In this document: one piece after another, positions 9,169 through 19,070 of the stretch | How the letters are laid out: each line of letters starts with the position of its first letter | Numbering within the stretch: the stretch's first letter is position 1 | NCBI GenBank assembly: GCA_001969505.1 | Contig: LSSK01000779.1 | Coordinates: 1 to 26,433 of the forward strand | Length of the DNA: 26,433 nucleotides | Direction of reading: 5' to 3' | Origin: Zancudomyces culisetae | Taxonomy: Eukaryota > Kickxellomycota > Harpellomycetes > Harpellales > Legeriomycetaceae | Notes under the pieces: generated by a model | Databases searched by the model: none | Seen by the model: only the letters and a program-made list of their open reading frames with translations | What the model was told of the DNA's origin: nothing | Made by a program: the position numbers and the translations under genes

Positions 9169-12100
9169 ATGAAAGTATTTGATAAACAAAAAGAATTCAA
9201 AAGGAGAAACAGAAAAGAAAAATACCGAAAAGAGCAAAACAGATATATAAACAAACTAAGTGTAAAATTTTCATCAACATGGAAAAAACTAGCAGCCAAA
9301 CAGCAGGGAGAGGTAGGGGTTGTGGTGTATGTGGAACAAGAGCCGGGGTTGATGCTAGGAGTAGTATCGACGACAGAACCTGAAGCCAAAGCGGTTGAAA
9401 CCTTACAACGGTTACGGGTGGATGTGCGAGGAGAGCTGACAGGAGTCTACGAAGCGATTTCATTAATACTCGGCAAAAGCCAGCATGAAAAAGCCAAATC
9501 CGAAGATACTGAAGAGATAATCAAGTTTTTATCGGAAGAGGACAAAATTTTCAGTATCTATCTGGAAGGAGCTCAACGGTACAACACAAGTATAAAAGAG
9601 GTGCAAGTGGAAAACAGGGACAATAATACAGCAACCGAAAGCACAATAGTTTATATAGATGAATGTTCTGATGAATACGTCTGTTGCAAATGTGGTAATG
9701 TTTCTAATTTTACACAGGCGGTGTTATTTGTAGCAATTAGCAACGCCGAGCATACTTGTGGAAAGTGTGGTGAAAGGGGCAAGTTCATAAAGGAACAGGT
9801 AGAAGAAGCGCAACCCAGTATTATTCATCATTTATTTGAGCCAAGGATTATGCACAAACACTACAATAAGTATGAACAGAGTATTTTGGATCATATCAAA
9901 AGTACAGAGACTGAGCCATACATTCTAATAAATGTGAAAACCGGGAAGAACAGGTGTGATGTCGAAACAGGGTCCAACAGCATACTGGAAGCGCTGAAGA
10001 TCTGCGCACAGTCGGTGGTCACAGTGGTTGAATCTGGTTCCAATGCTGAATTGATGAATGGTCATATTGTTAGTGATGGTGAAAATTCAGAGATTGTGGA
10101 AAAACTGGGGAAGGCCAGCTTACAAGAGCCGATAGATGCGAGCATAGCTGATTCGAACGCGGTAAATATCAGGACGGATGTACTTGATCACGGCGAGCAT
10201 ACAGTTGGAATGAAATGGAGGGATAGTGGGATGCGTGTAGTTGCGACTGGGGCTGGAGTAGATAAAGGAGTAGGAAAGTTGAAAAAGAAAGAAAAGATGA
10301 ACCACCTGTTGAACTTTTCACTTCCGCCGCGAATTGAGGACACGTCAAGACCACTGCCAATAAGACGGAAGAATAACAAAGTATACGGCAGTGAATCATA
10401 CAATCGTGAGATATTTGTGAGGGCAAACTATCGATTTGTGCTAAAAGCCACGCCGGATATGGTTAAAAAGCTTGAAAAGGGGTTTTCATACAAAAAGCTT
10501 GAGTGGAGTGAGATAGATCAAGTTGTTGTGGCGATGCCAGTCTATTGCCCAATATGCTTGGAACTTCCAACGGCGCCGCGAATGACCGATTGTGGGCACA
10601 TATATTGCCTTGCATGCATATTGAGGCTATTTACAGAAATATCAAGCCATAAGTGCCCGGTTTGTTGGTGTATACTGGATCCATCGGAGTTAAAAAGAGC
10701 AAAGATCTTGGAAATAAGTAACTCTCCAGAGGCTGGTAGTGCGATTGAAATGCGGCTGATGAAGCGAGATGCTGGTGGTAAATTTGTATTTCCATATGAG
10801 TCCAGTTTTTGGCCAGTTTTTGAAAATAACAAGGGAGTGATACCGTATATCGGATATGATGAGGGTGCGATAGAGTTCAGTAAGTATATGTTTTGTGGAC
10901 GTGAAATACAACGGTATGACTTGGAGAGAGAAATCGGAAATTTGACGGACTTGGCTAGAGACGAAATATTTGATTCTGTGACTAGGAAGTATTTGGAGAT
11001 CGCAATTCAGTCAGTTGTTGAAGAAAAAAAGCAGATGGAGCTAAATGATTTTCAACTTTTCCACGAATCAAAATACCATAATATGCTTACTCGGTTTTGC
11101 AATCCTCGATTGGAAAAGCTCGATAATGAGAACCTGTTTTATCAGTCGGTTGATGGACAATACATTTATTTAAGCACTCTAGACTTGAGAGTGCTGAAAG
11201 CTGAGTATAGTAGCAGTGCTAGCCAAGATCAACACCAAGACTTGGTCCAACACCAAGACTTAGTCCAACACCAAGACCAAGACCAAAACAAGGGCCAAGA
11301 TGAAGGGAAACCTAAAGATAAAAACAAAAACAAAGGTAAAAGCAAAGGCCAGGAACAAGGACAGGAACAGCCTGATGGTGATAGCAGAAATGAATCTACA
11401 AATATACATCATACTAAGGTACATACAAACAAGCAATCATCACAGTCTCCAATGTATCCATTGAATGTGCGTTTTGAAATTACATATCTAACGCAAATGA
11501 CAATGTCTAGCGAGTTCAGCCAAAAAAACAAGCTGTATGACTTTATTCCAGAAAGATGTGACATAAAAATAGTTGAGGCAGATTTGAATAGACTTGCTTC
11601 TAATGATACACTGCGAATATTTGAGAAACAATTAACGAACCGGAAGCTTCTTCGGAAGAGAATAGACAAGCGAGAAAATGCAGAACACAAACGGATAAAC
11701 ACAAAACTGGAAAATGAAGAGAGGATGGAGAAAATGGCACTGAAAATGTCGAGACACCAGGGTGTTGGACATCCATTCCATCCCCTTCATTTGCACCACC
11801 GCCACTACAATTATGATCAGTATGATTCTTTGTCATTATCAGGACCCCCGACAGATTCTGTGACCAGTGAGTTATTGCGACAGGTTGGAGTAGGAGCTTT
11901 GCAGTCAGAGTTTCCAACTTTACATAATGATACGTTGCCAAGTTTACAAGATAATACTGATTACGATGCCGACAAAAAAAGCAACAGCAGCAACACAAGA
12001 GCGGGAGTAAGTGCAGAAGTAGGTGCAGGTGCAGGTGTAGTTGTAAATACAAACTCGAACCTTGGAGCTAGTATAGATGGCGTTTGGGGTAGTGGAAAAA

Positions 12101-12411
12101 ACAACTCTGCAAAATACAAGAATATCTTGACATCAACCAACAACTACGGCGGCTATGGTGGTAGTGGCGAGTCTTCGAAAAACAACTCGTTATTTTTAGA
12201 TATGGAGCAGGTTTACAAAAAACTAAGTAATAATGGTAAAGCAAAGCAAATGGGTGCATCCAACCAAAAAAATAAGAATAAGAATGGTGGTGACAATACC
12301 TCAAGTAATGTTGAACCGGGTAGTACTGGCAGTGTCTCTCATGGTCCTTCAAGAAAAAAGAATGTGGTAAAGCTGTCAGTCGCGGGATCTTCAAACTTTA
12401 CTCGACGTTAA
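9169..12411 (+). CDS. RING-finger E3 ubiquitin ligase, RNF10 / Mag2 family
   Basis: RNF10-type ligases monoubiquitylate small-subunit ribosomal proteins (uS3, uS5 in humans) when translation stalls; the yeast counterpart is Mag2. This intronless gene encodes 1080 residues. The family block begins at residue 377 with MNHLLNFSLPPR, matching the RNF10 signature NHLLNFxxxPR. The RING follows: C460, C463, C475, H477, C480, C483, C496 and C499, a complete C3HC4 set in YCPICLELPTAPRMTDCGHI. Residues of about 685-735 are Gln/Asp/Lys-rich low complexity from a tandem DNA repeat. The remainder is partly disordered, with Gly/Asn-rich sequence near the end. The N-terminal 370 residues are unusual: a basic start (KEFKRRNRKEKYRKEQ), then a CxxC pair (C172, C175) and a second pair (C197, C200), like a zinc ribbon that I do not know from RNF10. 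The start at 9169 is the first ATG of this frame; a later start such as residue 203 of the frame is not excluded but no evidence favours one. Confidence 0.88.
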   Translation: MKVFDKQKEFKRRNRKEKYRKEQNRYINKLSVKFSSTWKKLAAKQQGEVGVVVYVEQEPGLMLGVVSTTEPEAKAVETLQRLRVDVRGELTGVYEAISLILGKSQHEKAKSEDTEEIIKFLSEEDKIFSIYLEGAQRYNTSIKEVQVENRDNNTATESTIVYIDECSDEYVCCKCGNVSNFTQAVLFVAISNAEHTCGKCGERGKFIKEQVEEAQPSIIHHLFEPRIMHKHYNKYEQSILDHIKSTETEPYILINVKTGKNRCDVETGSNSILEALKICAQSVVTVVESGSNAELMNGHIVSDGENSEIVEKLGKASLQEPIDASIADSNAVNIRTDVLDHGEHTVGMKWRDSGMRVVATGAGVDKGVGKLKKKEKMNHLLNFSLPPRIEDTSRPLPIRRKNNKVYGSESYNREIFVRANYRFVLKATPDMVKKLEKGFSYKKLEWSEIDQVVVAMPVYCPICLELPTAPRMTDCGHIYCLACILRLFTEISSHKCPVCWCILDPSELKRAKILEISNSPEAGSAIEMRLMKRDAGGKFVFPYESSFWPVFENNKGVIPYIGYDEGAIEFSKYMFCGREIQRYDLEREIGNLTDLARDEIFDSVTRKYLEIAIQSVVEEKKQMELNDFQLFHESKYHNMLTRFCNPRLEKLDNENLFYQSVDGQYIYLSTLDLRVLKAEYSSSASQDQHQDLVQHQDLVQHQDQDQNKGQDEGKPKDKNKNKGKSKGQEQGQEQPDGDSRNESTNIHHTKVHTNKQSSQSPMYPLNVRFEITYLTQMTMSSEFSQKNKLYDFIPERCDIKIVEADLNRLASNDTLRIFEKQLTNRKLLRKRIDKRENAEHKRINTKLENEERMEKMALKMSRHQGVGHPFHPLHLHHRHYNYDQYDSLSLSGPPTDSVTSELLRQVGVGALQSEFPTLHNDTLPSLQDNTDYDADKKSNSSNTRAGVSAEVGAGAGVVVNTNSNLGASIDGVWGSGKNNSAKYKNILTSTNNYGGYGGSGESSKNNSLFLDMEQVYKKLSNNGKAKQMGASNQKNKNKNGGDNTSSNVEPGSTGSVSHGPSRKKNVVKLSVAGSSNFTRR
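11230..11283 (+). repeat. 18-nt tandem repeat inside RNF10
   Basis: Three tandem copies (the third partial) of CAACACCAAGACTTGGTC, differing at one base between the first two, encode repeated HQDLVQ units. Downstream the same Gln/Asp/Lys bias continues in a degenerate form. Slippage in such a repeat should make the length variable between strains. Confidence 0.85.
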
Positions 12412-12440
12412 AGAGCAAAAAAAATTTTAAAAAAAAACAA

Positions 12441-12474
12441 GGTGGGGGAGGGAGGGAGTTGGGGGGGGGGGCGG
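12441..12474 (+). repeat. G-rich tract just after the RNF10 stop (potential G-quadruplex)
   Basis: Runs GGGGG, GGG, GGG and a run of eleven Gs occur within 34 nt on the strand of the RNF10 transcript, starting 30 nt after its stop codon. This satisfies the usual G-quadruplex pattern of four G-runs with short loops. It sits between convergent genes, where it might act in 3'-end formation; that is inference. Confidence 0.7.
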
Positions 12475-12757
12475 TTTCATTTCGCTCCATAGCTTTATTT
12501 ATTTACTCATTACACCCTTGGATATATTATTTTATCCATACATACCTCTCCTTTATTCTGCCAAAAACTAACAAAAACAACAAAAGAAACTCGTATAAGA
12601 TCATCATCATCGTTGGATACCTTTAACTTTTTTTCTTTTCTTACCTACTCTTTTTTTTTACAATATATTTAAGTTCCTCTTTTTAATTCTGTCTAAACTG
12701 AATCAAAATAATAAAAGAAAATACAGGAAATGGAAAAAGAGAAAAAGAGAAAAAGAA
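12475..12757. other. Convergent 3' spacer between RNF10 and TFIIF-beta
   Basis: The interval holds the 3' flanks of both genes, which face each other. It has T-rich stretches (12628-12660) and A-rich runs near 12708-12760 that fit polyadenylation regions on the two strands. No further gene is seen. Confidence 0.6.
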
Positions 12758-14188
12758 TCAAGCATCTTCAAAGTCATCATCCAAATCCTCCTCTTCCTCC
12801 TCCTCTTCTTCCTCAAGGTCTTCATCTTCATTGCCCTCTCCAAAACTATCCCGTGATTTACCACCACCATTTCCAACACTTGATTCTGACTTTCCCGCAG
12901 TACCGAGTGCACCTGCTGTAAAACCACTACTACCAGCGCTCCTTCCTTCAGGGCCTGTACTAGCGGTGGAATTGGCATTGCCATTACCACCAGCATTAGC
13001 ACCAGAAATAGACATGTACTCGGGCTTTAAGCTGTACATAGAATTGTAAGGACCTCGTTTGTTTAATATGGCGATATCACCCAGTACTTCTTTTAGATAC
13101 GTGCTGGGTTGTTTTGTGAACTCCAATAGTCCCTTGAAACTCCAATATGCATACTTTTCAAACGCCGAAAACAACAGGTCAACCAGTTTTTCCCTGGGCA
13201 ATCTTTCGTATCGATTTCCAAGTCCACCAGATCCACCTGCTCCCACTCCACCCGCACCAGCACCCGCACCGCTTCCCCCAGAAATAAACTTGGTGCGTTT
13301 GTTCAGTCTGGCTAGGCTTGGATGTTTAAAGTTCAGCAGATTGGATTGGTACTGATCGTCAAGGACTTGCACCGTGCGTTTGCCTATGTTTTTAGTTGCC
13401 AAATTGGATCTGTTCTTGACAATCTCGCTATATTTGGAATCCAACACGGGAGTCACTGTACATTCGTGATGAATTGTTCCGCTTAGAAAAGTGGGGTATT
13501 TGAGATTGCTGGATTCTATACTCGAGGGCTTCAGTTTTGACCGTGAATCTCCATCTTGCTCATTCTCGCTATCCTCAAAGGTTTCATCATCCAGCCCACG
13601 CCCGCCTCGTCCATTACTCGTATTGTATTCATCGAGCCGCTCAGATTTAATTCCAAGTTTGGAGCCTCCAGTCGAGAATCGGCTGCTACCTGGCAGGCTT
13701 TTATGTTTACCTCTTTCTTTTGTCTGACTACTCGACTTTTCATCTTTTTTACCTTCAGCAAACACAAACATGTTTTTGACTTCACTATTGACAACCTTGA
13801 GATTATATTGTTTAGGAATTCCAGATTCTTCGACTTCTTTATCCTTATCACCCAGAATTAGGGAAATGCTGTTTCCATTCTTGTCTGCTGAATCATAGAT
13901 CCGAACTTTACCCACTTCTTTGCCGGTCTGGCGGATGTTGTTCCAGTGTTGAGACAGAAAGGCGGGGACTTTGACCAACCAGACTTTTGTTTCTAGATTG
14001 CTTAGATCCAACTCGTCAATATCTTCCTCCTCATCTAAATCATCGTCTTCATATTCTTGAGATTTTGAGTTGCTTCCCGACAACACTTTTTCTGAATTTT
14101 CCGATTTTTCTGTATTATACATACCCTTGGTATCATTAGCTCCACCTGCACCGCTCGCGGAATTACCTTGCTGTGACTGTAAGCTCAT
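12758..14188 (-). CDS. TFG2: Transcription initiation factor IIF small (beta) subunit, Tfg2 / RAP30
   Basis: TFIIF-beta binds RNA polymerase II with the large subunit and helps place it in the preinitiation complex. The gene is intronless and encodes 476 residues, longer than human RAP30 (about 250) and comparable to fungal Tfg2. The N-terminal dimerisation region begins DLSNLETKVWLVKVPAFLSQ (residues 61-80). It continues through GKVRIY, is interrupted by a Ser/Lys/Gly-rich insertion (about 148-230), and resumes at SGTIHHECTVTPVLDSKYSE. A Gly/Ala run (304-325) leads into the winged-helix DNA-binding domain, RLPREKLVDLLFSAFEKYAY to YNSMYSLKPEY (329-391). The last 25 residues are almost all Asp/Glu. 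The start at 14188 is the first ATG and gives a hydrophilic tail before the conserved block. It converges with RNF10 and lies downstream of the MCD4-type gene on the same strand. Confidence 0.93.
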   Translation of the reverse strand: MSLQSQQGNSASGAGGANDTKGMYNTEKSENSEKVLSGSNSKSQEYEDDDLDEEEDIDELDLSNLETKVWLVKVPAFLSQHWNNIRQTGKEVGKVRIYDSADKNGNSISLILGDKDKEVEESGIPKQYNLKVVNSEVKNMFVFAEGKKDEKSSSQTKERGKHKSLPGSSRFSTGGSKLGIKSERLDEYNTSNGRGGRGLDDETFEDSENEQDGDSRSKLKPSSIESSNLKYPTFLSGTIHHECTVTPVLDSKYSEIVKNRSNLATKNIGKRTVQVLDDQYQSNLLNFKHPSLARLNKRTKFISGGSGAGAGAGGVGAGGSGGLGNRYERLPREKLVDLLFSAFEKYAYWSFKGLLEFTKQPSTYLKEVLGDIAILNKRGPYNSMYSLKPEYMSISGANAGGNGNANSTASTGPEGRSAGSSGFTAGALGTAGKSESSVGNGGGKSRDSFGEGNEDEDLEEEEEEEEEDLDDDFEDA

Positions 14189-14536
14189 TATTCTAGTTGA
14201 TATTTTTTTGTACTTTTCTACTTTTCCCTCCTTTTCTCTATTTGCTTATTCTTTGTTCTTTTTTGTACTTTCCTAAACAAAGAGGGAGAGGTTAAAATGA
14301 AAAATTGTAATGAAAAAAGGGTTGGGGGAGGGAGATCATTATGTACTATTATTATTACCCTTATTTTCAAGAAATTATCAAACTACAAGAATTTGCGGAG
14401 AGGCAAAAGACAAACAAAAAAGTATTTGTGAAGGGAGAAAGGGGTAGTTTGTGTACAACAGAGGTTTATTGCTGAAACGTTTATTAAGATCAAATGAAAA
14501 TAGAAAGGTTAAGATAATAAATAATAAAACAAAGGC
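14189..14536. other. Spacer between MCD4-type gene and TFIIF-beta
   Basis: This 348-nt interval holds the TFIIF-beta promoter and 5' leader plus the 3' flank of the upstream GPI gene, both on the minus strand. Pyrimidine-rich sequence immediately precedes the TFIIF-beta start on the coding-strand side, and a G-rich motif sits near 14320-14333. No additional gene is seen. Confidence 0.6.
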
Positions 14537-17500
14537 TTAATTGCTTTTAAAATGCTTTCTAACAGAAGAAACAGGAACCAGGGCATTACCGATCAGTCCC
14601 CAATAGCTTATAACAAAGAGAACAGTGGAAAACAGTACAGAAAGACTGGAAATGCAGAAATGACTGATACTGGTTCCAATGTCTAACCAAGAACCCTCAT
14701 CTCTAACATTGAAAAAGAAATTCAGAGTCATTAAATCGGTAGTACTTAGAGCCAGTAGGAATAAACAAAAGTCGGGCAGGTTACGCATGGTGTTTAGAAC
14801 AACAAAGATTGAAGAGACAAGAAGGAAGGGGATAAAGATCTTTAGCAGCAGCAAGAAAGTCATGAAGAAGGGGCTGAAGGTAGTGATGAGTCTGTAAACA
14901 GATTCTAGATAGAAAGAGGAAATCGAAGCGAGGTTTCCAGTACCAAAGAAGGCCAGATTTATAAACATCAAAAACATGATTGAAATGCGTAGATCCGAGT
15001 AAGATATAGGGCGGTAGGTGTTTCGATCGGAAGAAATAGTAGAGTTCTTGGCGCTCAAATGGGTGGAAGTAGAGGTGGAGGTGGAGGTGGAGGCAGAGAT
15101 GGCGCTGATAGGGATATAGGATAGAGGCAGAGATAAAATCGAGGCATTTTTCACACGATACATAATTTGCTCTAGAATCAGTAAAGACATCATGAGGCCA
15201 AAAAAGCAAAAGTAAAACAAAGACTCGAAAGAGATGGTTAGCAGAACCATTGGGACAGCAAAGGCCAGAAACAGATTAAAGAGTCTGCAGATAAAGTGTT
15301 GGTTTAGATATCGAGAGGCTCTGGGGAAAACAATGATAGGAAGGATAGATACAGCAAAAAGAAGCCAAGCTAGAATTTGGTTAAATAAAGGAAGACCTTT
15401 TCGCTGCTGGAGGCTGCAGGAGGTGCTGTAGACAACCAATGTAGCAGCAAAGACCAAAAAGGACTGGAAAGCCAATAGGTACCTATCGTACATGGATTTT
15501 GAAGGTTCAAGACCAGGGATGGCTGTAGTGTATCTAGCAGTGGGTTTGGATGAAGATTTGGACGAAGAGTTGGAGCTGAGAGAAGAGTCGAATCCGCTTA
15601 CTTCAGCTATTATGCTATCTGTGAAGAACATGGCAAAGACTCCAAAGCCAGTGATGAGAAATCCACCAACCAAGCATAGAAATTGGTTTTCAGCCATTTT
15701 TACAGGAAGCAAAGTAAATACACTGGTGGCACAGCAAAAGAAGGTAAATGAGGCGACTGTTTTCCATTCTTGTCTGATTACAGACTTGGGAATTACAAAT
15801 GGCCACGAAAATCCCATCAAAAGCAATATGACAGTGTATACTCTGCGTTCGTAGTAGGTGTACACCAACATCTCTAAAGCTATAACTGTAACCAACATTG
15901 GTATGGTTTGGCCGAAGCGGTTTGATACACCTGTGGCTAAATTTGCCGTTAGATCCTTAAATTGGGCTTTAAAATTCAAGCTCGTATCTGTAAGTTGGAA
16001 AAGCTCAGATAATTGTTTGCATGATGCTATCCAAAAGTAATAAGGGAACGCAATATATGCGTAGTATATATATGGAAGATTCTGGACATATAGTAGCAGA
16101 GAAAGAACTACAAACACCGAGATGACCATAACATATTCGAAAAGTCCCCACTGCTCCAAGCGAATCCTCCCTTTTTTCTTATCTTCTTCCAATCGGTCTT
16201 TCGCCTGCTGCTCCAAAATCTCCTTACTTGGGAGATAGTCCTCTTCGCCAACAAAATAGTCTACTACTGATACTGTCCACTTTTTCTTTCCGGTTCTTTT
16301 TTTCTCCTTTTCTCTTTGCTTTTCATCCTTTTCTCTTTTGTCTTCCTCTCTGATTCTCTTGATCTCCCTTGAGGCCTTCCCTTGTAACACGTAGTTTTCA
16401 ATAATGAATATAGCACTGAATGCCATCCATCCCAAGTATCCCAGAGTAATTACGGTTTTTAAGAGGATCCAATCATATTTTTGATAGTAACTCAATCCAT
16501 CCAATCCAAGCTGTATCACCTCCTCGCTAAGACTTATTGCCTCTTTATACTCTCGCATTAGCAGCCTTTGTGATATCCGAAGTAGATGTGTGTCTATTCC
16601 ACCTCCTCCCGCTGATGTAGATGCTTCAAATGGTACAAACGAAAGCCGATACTTTTTTTTCTCTCTTTCTTTAGTTTTAAACTGTTCAGCTATCTGTCTG
16701 GCATTTGCATACAGTGCTTGTGCTTTAAATTCATCTGTTCCTGACAAATAACTTAGCGGTATTTTCCCCACAGAGTTCATTGGAAGTGGAATTCCCAGCA
16801 TTGAAGACATCAAAGGTGCTATATCCGCCTGGTTAACATCATTTCGCTCGTATTGGTCAAGTCCCCAATTTTCCGAAAACTCATCATGTCCTTTCGCTCT
16901 TTCTCCTCCACGTCCGCCCTTCACTGGCTTGTTTATACCTGCTCCCCATGCTACAAGCGGTGTTCTAGTATTATCTGGGTGTCCATCTCCGTGAACACCA
17001 TGATCCTCCATTCCATGATCTGCTGAAAACACATACGTTGTTTTTCCATCATGTCCGTAAAACTCGTCTACCATCTTGACGGTATCTTGTACAATCTTAT
17101 CCACATATCCAATATTGTCTAAATATTCCCTTGAAGTTGGCCGGAAAGCATGTCCATTAGTGTCCAACCCTAACATATGCATAAATATCACTATCTTATC
17201 CTTGTTGAGTTTGTCTCTTAACCCACCATCTACTTTTGCTGTCTCAAACATCTCTTTGACTTTCAAATAAACAAACTCGTCCAAATGCCATGCCGCTCCC
17301 CCAAAATCCTCACTCTCTGCCCCATACATTATCGTCTCCACTTTTGTCTTATCCGTCGCCCCCTCTGCAAACATTGGAAGAATATCTGGCGATCCAAACG
17401 ACCATGTGTATCTGGTTTGGTTAATCAGTGAGTCAAATTTTACAGGATTCATCTTCCACCCTTTTGTTACTGCTGAAACGTCCTCATAAAATCCTGCTAT

Positions 17501-17992
17501 TAACGCAACGTGTCCTGGCCGGCTTTCCGTTGGAACTCTGGTGTGCGAAACCCCAAAGGTTGCTTCTGTTTCAATCAACTTTCGCATGTATGGTGCTAAG
17601 TGCTTTTGCTTGGTATCCGAGATGTTCTGATATTGCCCGAAAAACTTGTCTGCCCTTAGTCCATCGGCTATTTTATTTGTCTTATTTCTTTAGCTTTTGT
17701 TTTGTTTTGTTTTGTTTTGTTTTGTTTTGTTTTTATATATTCATTTAGTATAAAGATGAAATGGTGTTCTCAGAAACCAGCATTTCTGCCCTCCAGAAAC
17801 TAATAAAAACAATCTGCATCACTTACCTACAAATAATATCAATCTTTTTGCTGGTGGCTCGCCTTTAACTAGTTGTGGCTCCATGCCGTGGACAAGAGGT
17901 GACGTAAAGTATATATCAAAAATACTAAACAGATACACAACGTGAAACACCAGGCCTATCAACAACAGCCCATTTCGCGATATTGTCAACAT
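14537..17992 (-). CDS. MCD4: GPI ethanolamine phosphate transferase 1 (Mcd4 / PIG-N)
   Basis: Mcd4/PIG-N adds ethanolamine phosphate to the first mannose of the GPI-anchor precursor in the ER membrane. Two exons, 17827-17992 and 14537-17667, give 1098 residues, close to the family's 920-1000 plus a charged insertion. Exon 1 starts with a signal-anchor helix ([20 protein letters not shown]) and the luminal motif SPLVHGMEP. The alkaline-phosphatase-type catalytic site is intact: D57 in LFVADGLRAD (split by the intron), the nucleophile region with T102 in PTESRPGH, D224 and H228 in GLDTNGH, D272-H273 in SADHG, and H278/H281 in DHGVHGDGH. From about residue 450 there is a long series of hydrophobic helices, the PIG-N domain. 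Before it lies a Lys/Glu/Arg-rich cytosolic segment, and later a short Ser-Thr repeat. The start at 17992 yields the signal anchor. Both splice sites are canonical (GTAAGT...TAG). Confidence 0.94.
15068..15097 (-). repeat. Ser-Thr codon repeat in the MCD4-type gene
   Basis: A run of TCC/ACC-type codons encodes [10 protein letters not shown] in a loop between predicted membrane helices of the PIG-N domain. It is a small, probably length-variable coding repeat. Confidence 0.7.
17668..17826 (-). other. Intron of the MCD4-type gene, carrying a pentanucleotide repeat
   Basis: The donor is GTAAGT and the acceptor AAATAG; length 159 nt. It interrupts the Ala codon of VADG, as shown by the joined reading GTA-G|CC-GAT-GGA. 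Most of its middle is the TTTTG repeat. Confidence 0.9.
17695..17735. repeat. (TTTTG)n microsatellite
   Basis: About seven to eight tandem TTTTG units (read on the plus strand) lie inside the single intron of the MCD4-type gene. Confidence 0.85.
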
Positions 17993-18275
17993 TTTCCTCC
18001 CACTTTTACTTCTACTTTTACTTTTTTTTTGGTTAGCTACCCAAGTCCTTATTTTAATTTGCTTTTCTTTTTTTAAATATTAGGGAGACGGGACAATGAA
18101 AACAGAAAAAAAATAGCTACTATTATATATATATATATATATATGCTAGTCTATCTGTCTTTTTCTTATGCAGGAAATCCTCCAAATCGTAAAACTCTCC
18201 ACCCAAAATTTGTACTTTTGAATCCCGTTCAATCTCCCCTGCTCACCTAGTGCACTTGTCAAATCGAAATATCTT
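17993..18275. other. MCD4-type promoter region
   Basis: The interval upstream of the MCD4-type start has C/T-rich tracts on the plus strand near the start and a TA dinucleotide repeat at 18124-18144. It also holds whatever lies downstream of the coding-like region at 18276-19070. No gene is seen. Confidence 0.5.
18124..18144. repeat. (TA)n microsatellite
   Basis: About ten uninterrupted TA units lie roughly 130 nt upstream of the MCD4-type start codon. Confidence 0.85.
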
Positions 18276-19070
18276 TTAATCTCGATAGCTTTGGTCTTTC
18301 TGTCTTAAAATTTTGTTTCTTAGCTTAACGAATTGGTCTAATATCAAGACTAAAATATATCGAACAGCTGTTTCCTGATAAATTGAAATCCTTTTTCTAC
18401 AAACAGTCAATATTTTATGAACAATTGTTCTGTTTTTTGGATGTACAATCGAACATAATTGTCCGGCTGATTCGTCCAATAAACCCGTTTGTTTTCTTGG
18501 CTGCTCTATCCACAACAATGACAGAAAAAATACTAGAGTAAAAAAAATTTTTCCCGTTAATCCTAGTATTTATTATTAAAATTACTGGTTAAGCCAAAAA
18601 AAAAAAGTTACTGGTTAAATACCAAAGCATCATCGTCTTTTGATTGCTCAAGAAATTGTGAAAAAAACGAAAGTGGATATTGATCCCGATGTTTGAAATA
18701 CAGTTTATTTGCTTTTATGTAATTACAACACCACATAACTGAACCCGCCCATATAAGAACACGTTGCACCATCAAGCTTCCCACCAAGATATTGTCCCTA
18801 CCATAAGGACTTGGTACCCATATCCGCAGATCGGGGTTTGTTTCCTTGAAGCACCTGCACTATATGTCCACCCAGGTATAAAGATGTAGTTAAATTACAT
18901 AGCTGAAAATATCGTGTGATATTGTGTGTAAAGCCGTAAACAGGATCCCGGAGTTGAAATTTCAAAGCTAGATAAGCGCAACTTGTCCGGTTGAGCCTCA
19001 GAAGTTAAAACATTTCCTTGAACTTGAAATTGTGTGGCTAAACGTCTTGTACTCCCGAAAATACATTTAC
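18276..19070 (-). pseudogene. Coding-like stretch split over frames: decayed gene or unresolved multi-exon gene
   Basis: Several long open stretches on the minus strand have coding-like composition but no single frame. At about 18276-18504 the frame reads PRKQTGLLDESAGQLCSIVH to a stop at 18276. At about 18624-18860 it reads ETNPDLRIWVPSPYGRDN through SFFSQFLEQSKDDDAL, ending at GTATTT, a possible donor at 18622. At about 18811-18970 another frame reads RDPVYGFTHNITRYFQ to ADMGTKSLW and a TAG. At about 18845-19060 a third frame reads NVLTSEAQPDKLRLSSFEI. One plausible intron joins DDDAL to PRKQTG in phase (18502-18622), but upstream pieces overlap in different frames. I find no start codon for the whole and recognise no family. 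A decayed gene best fits what I see; a gene with several short introns is the alternative. Confidence 0.35.

Noticed and set aside
11600-12052. 150-codon frame on the strand opposite RNF10
   Set aside because: It is an antisense shadow of the RNF10 3' half, rich in Leu/His/Cys from complementing repeated codons, with no family resemblance.
13059-13355. Proline-rich plus-strand frame opposite TFIIF-beta
   Set aside because: The Pro runs are the complement of the Gly/Ala-rich linker codons of TFIIF-beta.
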